50,580 bases of DNA from JAUXFK01 sp034189035 (GTDB taxonomy: Bacteria > Desulfobacterota > UBA8473): positions 1 to 50,580 of the forward strand of contig JAXHVA010000022.1 in the NCBI GenBank assembly GCA_034189035.1. Direction: 5' to 3'. Below, one piece after another: positions 8,999-17,957 of the stretch; within the stretch, counting starts at the first letter, position 1; every line of letters begins with the position of its first letter. Made by a program: the position numbers and the translations under genes. Under the pieces are notes generated by a model. It made no database searches. It worked only from the letters and a program-made list of their open reading frames with translations, and was not told the origin of the DNA.

Positions 8999-10297
8999 TT
9001 ATGCCTCCTTTCCTTTCAGGGTTCGAATATTCAAAAGAAATGTACCAATCACCCAGACAGAAAACCCACCAATTACGATGAAAAAGGCCCATATTCCGAA
9101 TGTATCTAAAACGGCAGCAGTTTCCTTTGATATGGGGATAACATCCAACTCACCCAGTTTGCCCGGCAGGGCAAAGATACGATTGACAAAACCGGACAAA
9201 ACGGCCATTGCGTAAAAGCCACGGATTGTAATGCCTGGAACGACCTTTGTTACCATTGCCCCTATCTGGATGCCGATCAGGGAGCCTAAAAGCATGCCCA
9301 TAGCCAGCGTATAAAAGACAAATCCGTAGATTGCATATTGACTTATTGAGGCATAACCGGCAGTAAAGACTATTTGGAATATATCGGTTCCCACTGTAGT
9401 CATAGACGATACGCCAAGCATATATACGAATATGGGAAAGGTCAGAAACCCTCCTCCAACGCCCATGATTCCTGCGGCCATCCCAACTATGGCTCCGCTG
9501 AGAACCAGGAAAAACCAGGAGATGCTCCGACCTGTAGGGGTAAGACTGTAATCGAATTTCACCATAGGAGGAATCTTTATAGATTGAAGCCTCTTTGGAA
9601 GATTGCCCATCTCAGCTCCTTCAATTTTTCCATCATGGGCACTCCCTCCATGGGGTGCATGGGTATCACCTTCGGTCTTTCTCGCCTTGAGAAAATCAGT
9701 CAACGCGTAAATTCCAAGAAACCCAAGCATGCAGGAATATATGGTTGTGATAAATGCGTCACTGAGTATAGGATTGATCTCGTAAAGTATACGGTTTATA
9801 ATACCGCCTACTGTTGCCCCTATTATCGCCCCAATCAAGAAAACCACGGCAAGGGGGACTGAGACGTTCCCCAACTTTCTGTGGATCACGCTTCCCATTA
9901 TGGCCTTGGCAAATATATGGAATAGATCCGTCCCGACGGCCAATATGCCCTTGATGCCTGCACTCATCAATGCCGGTGCAATAATAAATCCTCCTCCTGC
10001 ACCGATACAGCCGGTGATAAGTCCGGCGCACAGGCCGATCAGTATAGATACGATAAATATCCCTGTACTGTAAAAGGCCGGGCTGTAAGCCTTTTTACCT
10101 CCCAGCACATCGGGCAGAGTTGTACTGATCTGCTCTGCAAATGCAAGCCCGACGACTAGTACAGGAAGTATGAGAAGACCGAGGATAAGAATCCTTCTCT
10201 TATCACCGAGTATTGTAGTGGATATATCCAATTCCCACTTTGCATGTGCTTTAGCACCCATTATCATGAATCTACCCCACTCCCTAAAAAACTTCAT
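8999..10297 (-). CDS. TauE/SafE-family sulfite/organosulfonate exporter-like permease
   Basis: A 432-residue polytopic membrane protein. An N-terminal TM (about 33-55) precedes two homologous halves, each with a glycine-rich TauE motif: LITGCIGAGGGFIIAPALM near 95-115 and IMGVGGGFLTFPIFV near 290. A hydrophilic loop with a His-rich stretch (about 205-250) separates the halves. It is longer than the usual 250-300 residues because of the extra N-terminal segment and the loop. The family exports sulfite, sulfonates or related anions, and the substrate here is inferred only from family. It is the second gene of an operon beginning with a receiver and followed by an unknown membrane protein. AAGGAG precedes the ATG. 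Confidence 0.87.
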   Translation of the reverse strand: MKFFREWGRFMIMGAKAHAKWELDISTTILGDKRRILILGLLILPVLVVGLAFAEQISTTLPDVLGGKKAYSPAFYSTGIFIVSILIGLCAGLITGCIGAGGGFIIAPALMSAGIKGILAVGTDLFHIFAKAIMGSVIHRKLGNVSVPLAVVFLIGAIIGATVGGIINRILYEINPILSDAFITTIYSCMLGFLGIYALTDFLKARKTEGDTHAPHGGSAHDGKIEGAEMGNLPKRLQSIKIPPMVKFDYSLTPTGRSISWFFLVLSGAIVGMAAGIMGVGGGFLTFPIFVYMLGVSSMTTVGTDIFQIVFTAGYASISQYAIYGFVFYTLAMGMLLGSLIGIQIGAMVTKVVPGITIRGFYAMAVLSGFVNRIFALPGKLGELDVIPISKETAAVLDTFGIWAFFIVIGGFSVWVIGTFLLNIRTLKGKEA

Positions 10298-10354
10298 CCC
10301 GATACCGCTCCTTCCTCTTTTTGTAATTTCAGAAAATCAACCTGTGAGAGATAT

Positions 10355-10777
10355 CTACTGAAGTGAATCTCTCATCCTCTCCATACTCTTTATCTTTTCC
10401 TCTTGTATCTTCTTTTTATTATGTGCATCCTCAATCTTGTAAAGGAGTTCATCGATATCTATCGGTTTCATAAGATAGTCAAAAGCGCCGGACTCCATTC
10501 CTTCCACGGCCACCTCAAGGGAGGCATGACCTGTCAGCATAATCACCTCGATTAAAGGATTTACCTCCTTAAGCTTCTTCAATGTTTGTAGACCATCAAT
10601 GCCGGGCATTCTTACATCCAGAACAACGACATCAATGCCCTTTTCCCCTACGACGACAAGTGCCTCTTCTCCACTCTTTACTCCGCTGATATTCAACCTT
10701 CGTTTCTTTAGCCGTTTTACCAGTGTTTCTAAAAACTCTGTTTCATCATCGACAAGCAGGATGTTACAATCATCCAT
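10355..10777 (-). CDS. Single-domain response regulator
   Basis: A 140-residue receiver with Asp10/Asp11, phosphoacceptor Asp54 in VLDVRMPGIDG, Thr in MLTGHA and Lys in YLMKPIDI, followed by a Lys-rich helical tail. It is the first gene of the operon with the TauE-type exporter, transcribed from a strong-looking sigma-70 promoter. It is divergent from the kinase at 11081, its probable donor. There is no output domain. The link to an exporter again suggests control of transport rather than of DNA. Confidence 0.88.
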   Translation of the reverse strand: MDDCNILLVDDETEFLETLVKRLKKRRLNISGVKSGEEALVVVGEKGIDVVVLDVRMPGIDGLQTLKKLKEVNPLIEVIMLTGHASLEVAVEGMESGAFDYLMKPIDIDELLYKIEDAHNKKKIQEEKIKSMERMRDSLQ

Positions 10778-10864
10778 TAAAGGTCTCCTTACTCAATTGT
10801 TTTTCAAATTCGCCCTCGATCCTTCACATTAGGGCTGAAAGATAGTTTTATTTACCTTTAACAC

Positions 10865-10893
10865 AATATAGTTGAACCATTATCTTGTGTCAA
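10865..10893 (-). promoter_or_regulatory. Sigma-70-type promoter for the receiver/TauE operon
   Basis: On the minus strand TTGACA (10893-10888) and TATATT (10870-10865) are separated by 17 bases. It lies about 90 bases upstream of the start at 10777. The -35 is a perfect consensus match. Confidence 0.7.
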
Positions 10894-11004
10894 GTTTAAA
10901 GAGAACCTGTTTAAAATACGTCATTTATATCCCGAATACGGCGGATTGTCAAATATTTTCACCAGTAGAATTTGGTAAAAAGAGCATTTTATAAAGAAAA
11001 GAAA

Positions 11005-11033
11005 TTGTCAAAGAGAAAAAAGTGTAGTATATT
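11005..11033 (+). promoter_or_regulatory. Sigma-70-type promoter for the kinase at 11081
   Basis: TTGTCA (11005-11010) and TATATT (11028-11033) are separated by 17 bases, giving a transcription start near 11040 and a leader of about 40 bases. Together with the minus-strand promoter at 10865 it makes the 303-base gap 10778-11080 a divergent control region. I see no long dyad in it. Confidence 0.65.
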
Positions 11034-11080
11034 AATATAGTAATGTTTAATTTTCATACACAAAATGCGCCTTTAACATT

Positions 11081-12754
11081 TTGGATTCGTTCGTGAAAAC
11101 TCTGCTGTATAAAGACCTTCAAAGAAAGATGTTAATCCTTACATTAGTGGTCTCTTTTACTCCCCTTGTTATTTTAGGAGCAACGATGTACTATCAGTTT
11201 ATCCTTACTCTAAAGGACAATACTAAAGAACAGATTAAATACCGCGCCCAGGCTCAGGCAGAGGCGGTAGATCTTTTTTTGAAGGAACGTACTGCAATCC
11301 TGAGTGCCATGGCAGATACTCATTCTTTCAGGGAAATGGTTCGGGAGGAGTTTCTGTATTACATATTTAAAGTAATGAATTCAAGGGCAGGGGCTTTTGT
11401 TGACTTGGGTGTTATTGATACAATGGGTATTCACCAAGCCTATGTGGGGCCTTACGATCTTAAGGGAAGGAATTATTATGAGGAGCCTTGGTTTGCGGAA
11501 GTTATGAGCAGAGGTGTATTTATGAGTGATGTGTATATGGGGTTCAGGAAGCTACCTCATTTTATTATAGCTGTTCGACGTCATGAAAATAAAGAGAGTT
11601 GGATTCTCAGGGCCACCATAGACCCTGGAATTTTGAAGGAAATCGTCCGATCTGCGCAGATCGGACGAACAGGGGATGCGTATCTCATCAATAGAGATGG
11701 AATATTTCAGACTCAACCACGTTTTGCTGGGAAAATACTGTCCCAATCAAATCTGAAGACAAGCCTCTTTGGAAAGAGAGTGACAACCGTAGAACTTAAA
11801 AACGATCAAGGAGAGAATATGATCTACGCGGGCAGCTGGCTTGGAAACGACAAATGGCTTCTTATAATCAGTCAGAACCCTACCGATCAGATGGCAAGCC
11901 TCTTTGCTGTTCGAAATGTGGAGATATTCATCGTTGTCCTCGGCTTTCTCGCTATCGTCATGACTACCGTCTTTACAACACGCCTTGCTGTGGGACGGAT
12001 ACACCAGTCGGACATGAGGATGCAAGAACTCAATGCACAACTGGTCCAGTCAGACAAACTGGCGGCTTTAGGCAAAATGGCTGCAGGAGTTGCCCATGAG
12101 ATAAATAATCCACTGGCGGTTATTATACAAAAAACCGGATGGATGGAAGACCTGTTGGCCGAAGAAGAATTCCAGAAAAGCCGGAATCTGGATGAATTCA
12201 GGCTCTCTATAAAAAAGATCGAAGAGCATGTTGAACGGGCCAAAAAGGTTGTTCATAATATGCTTGGATATGCCAGAAGGATGGAACCCAGGCTTGAGAA
12301 TGTAGATATAAATGATATAATAAATCAGACAACAAATCTTTTGGAGAATTATTCGCGGATAAACAACATAGAAATTCGAACGGACCTCTCTAAAGATCTT
12401 CCGATTATAGCAAGCGACCAGAGCCAACTTCAACAGGTCTTTTTGAATCTGCTTACCAACGCTATTGATGCAATAGGTAAAAACGGTTTTATTCAAGTGA
12501 AAAGTCAGCGAACAAACTCGTCTATTCATATCAGTGTATCGGATAACGGACAGGGAATACCCGCTGAAAAGCAAAAGAATGTCTTTGATCCTTTTTTTAC
12601 CACAAAAGAGCCTGGAAAGGGAACAGGGCTCGGACTGTGGGTCAGCTATAGTATCATTGAAAAGATGGGGGGGGCGATACGCGTAGAAAGCAGCATTGGG
12701 AAAGGTTCAACCTTTACCGTTGAGCTGCCGATTGTGGCACAGGAAAGGAGATAG
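11081..12754 (+). CDS. Cache-domain sensor histidine kinase (copy 2)
   Basis: A 557-residue kinase: TM1 at about 18-40, double-Cache sensor to about 275, TM2 at about 280-300, coiled coil, then HisKA with His339 in GVAHEINNP. The N-box is NLLTNAIDA and the ATP lid DNGQGIPA/GKGTGLGL. The sensor is paralogous to those of the kinases at 2834, 17958 and 22738. The longest frame begins with TTG at 11081; GTG at 11093 is an alternative, and neither has a good Shine-Dalgarno sequence. The gene contains a 26-bp perfect palindrome (11643-11668) in the sensor region. It is followed 15 bases later by a receiver. Confidence 0.88.
   Translation: MDSFVKTLLYKDLQRKMLILTLVVSFTPLVILGATMYYQFILTLKDNTKEQIKYRAQAQAEAVDLFLKERTAILSAMADTHSFREMVREEFLYYIFKVMNSRAGAFVDLGVIDTMGIHQAYVGPYDLKGRNYYEEPWFAEVMSRGVFMSDVYMGFRKLPHFIIAVRRHENKESWILRATIDPGILKEIVRSAQIGRTGDAYLINRDGIFQTQPRFAGKILSQSNLKTSLFGKRVTTVELKNDQGENMIYAGSWLGNDKWLLIISQNPTDQMASLFAVRNVEIFIVVLGFLAIVMTTVFTTRLAVGRIHQSDMRMQELNAQLVQSDKLAALGKMAAGVAHEINNPLAVIIQKTGWMEDLLAEEEFQKSRNLDEFRLSIKKIEEHVERAKKVVHNMLGYARRMEPRLENVDINDIINQTTNLLENYSRINNIEIRTDLSKDLPIIASDQSQLQQVFLNLLTNAIDAIGKNGFIQVKSQRTNSSIHISVSDNGQGIPAEKQKNVFDPFFTTKEPGKGTGLGLWVSYSIIEKMGGAIRVESSIGKGSTFTVELPIVAQERR
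11643..11668. repeat. 26-bp perfect palindrome inside a kinase gene
   Basis: TCGTCCGATCTGC followed directly by its exact reverse complement, with no spacer. It encodes the part of the Cache domain reading IVRSAQIGR. A palindrome of this length inside a coding region is unusual. The paralogous kinases have a similar protein sequence here but not the palindrome. Confidence 0.8.
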
Positions 12755-12769
12755 GATCGAGGAGGTCAT

Positions 12770-13198
12770 ATGCATTACTTCAATGTTTTGATTGTTGACG
12801 ACGAAGAGGATTTTTTGGAAACCATTACAAACCGCTTGAAAAAACGAGATGTTGACGCAGTAGGTACTCGAAGTGGAGAGGAGGCTCTGGAAGTACTGAA
12901 GGGAAAACCCTTCGATGTGGTCGTTCTGGATATCAAAATGCCCGGAGGCATGGATGGTATAGAGGTGCTCAAGGAAATCAAAAAGTTTTACCCTCTTACC
13001 GAGGTTATCTTGCTTACAGGGCATGCCTCCGTGGAAACAAGCATAGAAGGGATGAAACTGGGGGCCTTTGATTATCTTATGAAACCCATAAAGCTGGAAG
13101 AACTTCTGAAAAAGATTGCTCAGGCAATTGAGAAGAAGGACGCACAAGAACAAAAGGTCCGATCAACCCAAATAAAGAAGCTGCTCCGATATTGGTAA
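12770..13198 (+). CDS. Single-domain response regulator
   Basis: A 142-residue receiver with Asp10/Asp11, phosphoacceptor Asp54, Thr in LLTGHA and Lys in YLMKPIKL. One extra glycine is present after the active Asp (KMPGGMDG), lengthening the beta3-alpha3 loop by one residue. GAGGAGG precedes the ATG. It lies 15 bases downstream of the Cache kinase and upstream of the sigma-54 activator. No output domain is present, so it may be one of two targets of the kinase (with 10355). Confidence 0.88.
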   Translation: MHYFNVLIVDDEEDFLETITNRLKKRDVDAVGTRSGEEALEVLKGKPFDVVVLDIKMPGGMDGIEVLKEIKKFYPLTEVILLTGHASVETSIEGMKLGAFDYLMKPIKLEELLKKIAQAIEKKDAQEQKVRSTQIKKLLRYW

Positions 13199-13367
13199 TG
13201 ACGGTTCATCTATGCAGGTAAAGAAGATGCTGATGTCTGTATACTGTCTCCATATGTGCGGGACAATCATGGCATGATGCAAATAATATCTTTTTTTCAA
13301 TGATTTGCCATCTTTGAAGAAGGAATAACAAAGATGAATCGATAAAACCAGGGGAGGATTGGGTTGT

Positions 13368-15608
13368 ATGTCCAAGGTAAAGAATTCGCATGCCATTCCG
13401 GCGCAGAACGAACTTGAATCCTTTAAAACGGAAGATATGCAGGTTCCTGAGCATGCCTCAGAAAACAGCAGGGATATAGTTCTGGTTATTGATGTGACAA
13501 ATTATAAGATCATATGGGCAAACCAAACATTCTGTAAGCTGAAGACAACCAATTTAGAAAAGATCAGAAATAAGACTTGTTATGAAATCCTGAAGGCACT
13601 TCATCATCATTGTCCTGTTGGAGAACGGATCTGTCCGATTCAACTCGCTGCACGCTACGATAATGAGACCGAAGTATTTCGGAATCACTGCTCGTGTATT
13701 TCGGCACGGGGAAAAAGAATTTCTTCTGCCCATGCAATTCCTGTCAGGGGAAGTGACGGTCTGTTTGATCGTATGGTGCTCTACGCAAGGGAAGTAACGG
13801 ATCTTTCGGACCGGGAAGACAAAATGGGCCATGAAATGGAACTCTTGGAAAGAATATGGGAAACCACCAGTTCTTTTATCGTGACACTGGACAAGAAAGG
13901 AAGGATTACATACTTTAACGCAGCCGCCAGATTCATATCAGGATATTCCCTGGACGAGGTTATCGGGAGAGAATGGGAATCCGTATTCGCCCTCTCTGAA
14001 AATACCGACATTGAGAAACGTAATTTCCTGATCACAAAAGGTGGCCGAAAGCGATACATGAAATGGAACAATACATTTATGAAGGATACCGAAAAGAACA
14101 TCGTCGGCGTAGTCTGTATAGGCCAGGATATAACAGAGAGGGAAAAAGCAAAGAGAGACCTGGACATATTGCATCAGTTCACAGAGAGGGTAATATCAAG
14201 GCCGACCTTATCCAATATAACTATGCATCTATTCGATATTATAAAAAATATCTTTCCAGGAAGCGAGATTGGTTTGTTCCTTCTCAATAGTAAAAGAGAC
14301 GATTTTTTACCTCCGATCTACCCGGATAAACACGGTTATGTAATAGAGGTCTTCTCCAATTTGATCGAGAGTCAGGGATGGGAGAACCTTATAGATTGGC
14401 TAAGGAAAAGGTCGGAACCCACTTTTATAAGTCGAAGTAACCAGATCGGTTTTCTAAACTCTCTCGATGTTTATTTTCACTGGTTCCTGTTTCCTTTGGT
14501 CAAGAATGCAGAAGGAGTCGGCCTTTTGATGATTATTTTTCCTGAAGAGTTGGGTATAAGACAGGAGAATTTAAGGCTTGTTTCTACTCTGATGGCTTAT
14601 GCTACAGACCCGCTGGTCCAAGCAGTGGAGATTGATGAACAGATTCGGATGCTCAAAGACCAGGTCAAGGGACGCACCTCTTTCATGAGGATGATCGGGA
14701 GGAACAGGGAGATGCAAAAGATCTACGATTTGATCCCTGATGTTGCTCAATCCAACGCCACAATACTGATCACCGGTGAAAGCGGCACCGGAAAAGAGTT
14801 GGTCTCCAGAGCGATCCATGAATCAAGCCCACGAAATGAAGGCCCTTTTATTGTGGCCAATTGTGCTGCTTATCCTTCTGATTTACTGGAAAGTGAACTC
14901 TTTGGTCATGAAAAAGGGGCCTTTACAGGAGCTATCCGCTGTAAGAAAGGTCGTTTTGAGCAAGCCCACAAGGGGACCCTCTTTCTCGATGAGATCGGTG
15001 AAGTGTCTCTTGCAACCCAGATACTCCTTTTGAGGGTGCTTCAAGACCGGCGTTTTGAACGAGTGGGTGGAGAAAAGACAATGAAGGTAGACGTGCGGAT
15101 CATAGCAGCCACAAACAGAGACTTAGAAGCGGCGGTCAATCAAAGAAAATTTCGGGAGGACCTTTTTTATCGACTGAATGTCATAAATATTCATCTTCCA
15201 CCCCTCAGGGAAAGAACTGACGATATCCCGTTGCTCAGCAGGCATTTTCTGGAAAAGCACAGCATTTTAGAGAATAAAAAGGTGAAAGATATTTCAAAGG
15301 AAGCAATTGATCTGTTGCTCGACTATCACTGGCCAGGCAATGCCCGAGAACTGGAGAATGTTATCTCCAGGGCCGTCATCCTTACAAAGGGCGATACGAT
15401 CGAATCTGATCATATCTCCTTAAGCACAAGGAGTGTTAGACTGCTTCCTGATATTTCTTTGAGCGAAACAGAGAAGCAGCTGATAACTAAGGCCCTTTCC
15501 GAAACGAACTGGAACAAACAAAAGGCAGCCAGGAAACTGGAGATAAGCCGAAGCACTCTCTATAGTAAGATTAAAAGATATAATCTTATGCCCGCCAATC
15601 CTATCTAA
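13368..15608 (+). CDS. PAS/GAF sigma-54-dependent transcriptional activator
   Basis: A 746-residue enhancer-binding protein. PAS 1 (about 30-140) contains a Cys-rich CPVGERICPI segment. PAS 2 covers about 155-270 and a GAF-like region about 270-425. The AAA+ domain has Walker A GESGTGKE, the canonical sigma-54 contact loop GAFTGA, Walker B TLFLDEIGE and arginine finger FREDLFYRLNV. A C-terminal Fis-type helix-turn-helix (QKAARKLEISRSTLYSKI) follows. I start at ATG 13368 because GGGGAGG ends ten bases upstream; an in-frame TTG at 13359 is less likely. It has no receiver, so it senses through PAS/GAF. Three 18-bp dyads lie just downstream. Confidence 0.9.
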   Translation: MSKVKNSHAIPAQNELESFKTEDMQVPEHASENSRDIVLVIDVTNYKIIWANQTFCKLKTTNLEKIRNKTCYEILKALHHHCPVGERICPIQLAARYDNETEVFRNHCSCISARGKRISSAHAIPVRGSDGLFDRMVLYAREVTDLSDREDKMGHEMELLERIWETTSSFIVTLDKKGRITYFNAAARFISGYSLDEVIGREWESVFALSENTDIEKRNFLITKGGRKRYMKWNNTFMKDTEKNIVGVVCIGQDITEREKAKRDLDILHQFTERVISRPTLSNITMHLFDIIKNIFPGSEIGLFLLNSKRDDFLPPIYPDKHGYVIEVFSNLIESQGWENLIDWLRKRSEPTFISRSNQIGFLNSLDVYFHWFLFPLVKNAEGVGLLMIIFPEELGIRQENLRLVSTLMAYATDPLVQAVEIDEQIRMLKDQVKGRTSFMRMIGRNREMQKIYDLIPDVAQSNATILITGESGTGKELVSRAIHESSPRNEGPFIVANCAAYPSDLLESELFGHEKGAFTGAIRCKKGRFEQAHKGTLFLDEIGEVSLATQILLLRVLQDRRFERVGGEKTMKVDVRIIAATNRDLEAAVNQRKFREDLFYRLNVINIHLPPLRERTDDIPLLSRHFLEKHSILENKKVKDISKEAIDLLLDYHWPGNARELENVISRAVILTKGDTIESDHISLSTRSVRLLPDISLSETEKQLITKALSETNWNKQKAARKLEISRSTLYSKIKRYNLMPANPI

Positions 15609-15617
15609 CCTGAACAT

Positions 15618-15720
15618 ATGTCTTATTTCAGACATTATGTCGTTATTTATACACTTTATAACCGACCGATAATGCAGCCATAATTCTCCTCGTGTATGAC
15701 TAGTGTCTTATTTCATACAC
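15618..15720. promoter_or_regulatory. Three related 18-bp dyads, probable operator/enhancer sites
   Basis: ATGTCTTATTTCAGACAT (15618-15635), ATGTCGTTATTTATACAC (15637-15654) and GTGTCTTATTTCATACAC (15703-15720) share the pattern RTGTC-TATTTCA-ACAY. The first and third have inverted outer arms (ATGTCT/AGACAT and GTGT/ACAC). Such dyads suit a Fis-type helix-turn-helix dimer. They lie in the 286-base gap between the sigma-54 activator gene and the next operon; I found no GG-N10-GC promoter next to them. Confidence 0.55.
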
Positions 15721-15894
15721 AATTACCCTCAGGGAATGCCCTCCTCCTTTCCTCCGCATTCTTCTTTTTCTCTTTATCTATTTAATATAATTGGTGTATT
15801 TGCCTTTTTCCTTGAACATACGATATTGGGCATAATACTTGTAATATATACTCAAAGGAATCCAAGTGATGTTGTGGACTAAAAAGGAGAACTG

Positions 15895-16266
15895 ATGAAA
15901 TCGGATTTGATCGTCTTCAGTTACAGACAAGAAGTAAAGCGTACAATCGAGAAGATTGTTCGGGATATGGATATAACCTTTTTGTATATTGATCGATGGG
16001 ATGAGCTGGCCCAACTGATAAACAAGGATAAAGGGACTTTGATATTAATAGACAGCAACGTCCATAAACGCCATGGGTTCAGTATCTATAAGAATATTCG
16101 TTCACTGTCTCCAAAGAGTAAAGTAGTACTCATTAACACTCCGACAAAAAAGGAAGGTACGGTAAAGGAAGCCATGAATGCAGGGGCATATGGTTGTCTC
16201 GATTGGCCGCTTATAAGATGGGAGGCATCGACTCTTATTGAATACTTACTGCGGGATATGGAATAA
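15895..16266 (+). CDS. Degenerate receiver-like protein
   Basis: A 123-residue protein with the receiver fold pattern. Asp53 is retained (LILIDSN) and so is the Thr in VVLINT. The acidic pair that binds Mg is replaced by Ser9-Tyr10, and the conserved Lys before Pro is Trp (CLDWPLI). Conventional phosphorylation is therefore unlikely, and it may act as a pseudo-receiver that binds a partner. AAAAAGGAG precedes the ATG. It is the first gene of the operon that continues with SLC13 transporter 2 (64-base gap). Confidence 0.7.
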   Translation: MKSDLIVFSYRQEVKRTIEKIVRDMDITFLYIDRWDELAQLINKDKGTLILIDSNVHKRHGFSIYKNIRSLSPKSKVVLINTPTKKEGTVKEAMNAGAYGCLDWPLIRWEASTLIEYLLRDME

Positions 16267-16330
16267 ACCATCAGTATGATGCGTAACGTGCAGTACGTTT
16301 CTACTTGAATGATTCGAAAAGGAGAAAGAT

Positions 16331-17911
16331 ATGCTTTTTAAGAACAAAATCTTCCAGCTTTGTCTTGCCTTAGGACTCGGTGTTATCGTTATGCTGCTGC
16401 CCAGACCTGAGGGGACAAAGTTTTGGATAGGCTGTGATGATGATCAAAGATTCTTTCAACATATAAGCGGTGAGTTTAGGTTACTCGCGGCGTCTGATAA
16501 GAATGCCGAAGGCTATACTATAGAGATTATAGATCAAGAAAGCGAAAAGTCTTCGTTAGATTATCTGAAAAATGAGGCTGTTAAGCTGAACATGACCCAG
16601 GTGGAAATCGACTGCGTAAATGGCCTTTCGCCACGGGGGAAGAGGTTTTTAGCAATCCTGGCGGTCTTGATTTTCCTTTTCATGGTAGAACCCATACCGC
16701 TTGAAATCACGGCCATATTCATCGGAGTATTTCTTGTGATAATGGGAGTTGCCGATGTAAAAGATGCATGGGCTCCCTATATGCACCCCGTCGTCCTCTT
16801 TATAATGTGCTGCTTGATCTTTGCCATATCTCTAGATAAGACAGGCCTTACAAAGAGGCTTGGCTACTTTGTCATAAAGAGGGCGGGAACGAATGTTACC
16901 AGGTTCACCTTCGTCCTTGCAACAGGGCTTGGAATATCGTCATCCTTTATGCACGATGCAGCAGCATGTGCCATAGGGATCGTTACCATGTTGCCTCTCA
17001 TGAGGGCTGCAGGTATTGAGCCCAGCAGTAAAACCGGGAACTTCATGATGCTTTCCGTTCCCTTTGCCTGTTCCTGCGGTGGAATGGGAACTCTGGTGGG
17101 AGGAGGCAGGTGTATGGTTGCCGCCGCTTTTCTAAAAGAGTTTACCGGAATTGATATCACCTTCTTCGACTGGATAAAATACGCAATGCCCGCAGCTATT
17201 ATAACCGTGCCCATAGCCGTATTAGTAGTCTACCTTGTGTTCCGCCCCGATCCGAATATTGAGCTTCCTGAATTTGACGAGGAGCTCGGCCCGTGGACTG
17301 CCATGGAAAAGAGGGCGGTGCTCATCATCGGTTTAACCTTTCTCGCCTGGTTAACCAAAGGATTTCACGGTATAGATTACTCCATTACAGGCATGGTAGG
17401 CGTGGGCGCCTTGGTTCTCTTCGACATCTTGGACTGGGAGGATATCCATGCCAATCTGGAGTGGGGGACTGCCCTCTTTATATTTGGGGGCGGCATCTCC
17501 CTCGGCTTGGCCATGGGATACTCCGGGGCAGCTAATTATTTTGCAAATGTATTCTTCCCCTTGGTTAAAGGGAGCGGCTGGCTGTTCCTATTTATAGGGG
17601 TGGGGATATTCGGCGCCCTTGTGACGAATGCGATGGCCAATGTTGCCGCTGCAGCGCTCATATTGCCGATCATCATACCTATTGCTCAACTGGAGGGTGT
17701 TGATCCTACAGTCATGGCATTGTGTCTGGGTATGTCCACTTCCTTTGCCTTGTTACTGGTTATCGGATGCCCACCGAATGCAATTGCTTACAGTTACCGC
17801 TATTTCAGGGCTGTTGACCTTACCAAGGCCGGATTAGTAGCCACACCTGTCCTTCTTTGTATCCTGGTCCTGATAGCGGGTATCTGGTGGAAGATACTGG
17901 GACTTGTATGA
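16331..17911 (+). CDS. SLC13/DASS-type anion symporter (copy 2)
   Basis: A 526-residue polytopic membrane protein. TM1 is at about 8-22, followed by a roughly 80-residue hydrophilic insert before TM2 (about 108-125). The first re-entrant motif is CGGMGTLVGGGRC near 250, the second TNAMANVAAAALILP near 435, and GCPPNAIAYS lies near 480. The glycine-rich segment again stands where a first SNT motif is expected. It diverges most from copy 1 in these motifs, so its substrate may differ. AAAGGAGA precedes the start. It is followed by the receiver-kinase fusion. Confidence 0.87.
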   Translation: MLFKNKIFQLCLALGLGVIVMLLPRPEGTKFWIGCDDDQRFFQHISGEFRLLAASDKNAEGYTIEIIDQESEKSSLDYLKNEAVKLNMTQVEIDCVNGLSPRGKRFLAILAVLIFLFMVEPIPLEITAIFIGVFLVIMGVADVKDAWAPYMHPVVLFIMCCLIFAISLDKTGLTKRLGYFVIKRAGTNVTRFTFVLATGLGISSSFMHDAAACAIGIVTMLPLMRAAGIEPSSKTGNFMMLSVPFACSCGGMGTLVGGGRCMVAAAFLKEFTGIDITFFDWIKYAMPAAIITVPIAVLVVYLVFRPDPNIELPEFDEELGPWTAMEKRAVLIIGLTFLAWLTKGFHGIDYSITGMVGVGALVLFDILDWEDIHANLEWGTALFIFGGGISLGLAMGYSGAANYFANVFFPLVKGSGWLFLFIGVGIFGALVTNAMANVAAAALILPIIIPIAQLEGVDPTVMALCLGMSTSFALLLVIGCPPNAIAYSYRYFRAVDLTKAGLVATPVLLCILVLIAGIWWKILGLV

Positions 17912-17957
17912 TCTAACACCCTTGATTCATTGATATTATAAAAACAGGAATGAACAG

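Noticed and set aside
10973..10990. TTTGGTAAAAAGAGCA as a sigma-54 promoter for the kinase at 11081
   Set aside because: The GG-GC spacing is 8 bases, and a good sigma-70 promoter lies just downstream.
15618..15720. Start of a CRISPR array
   Set aside because: The three units are 18 bases with uneven spacing (1 and 48 bases) and internal symmetry, and no cas genes are present; operator sites fit better.
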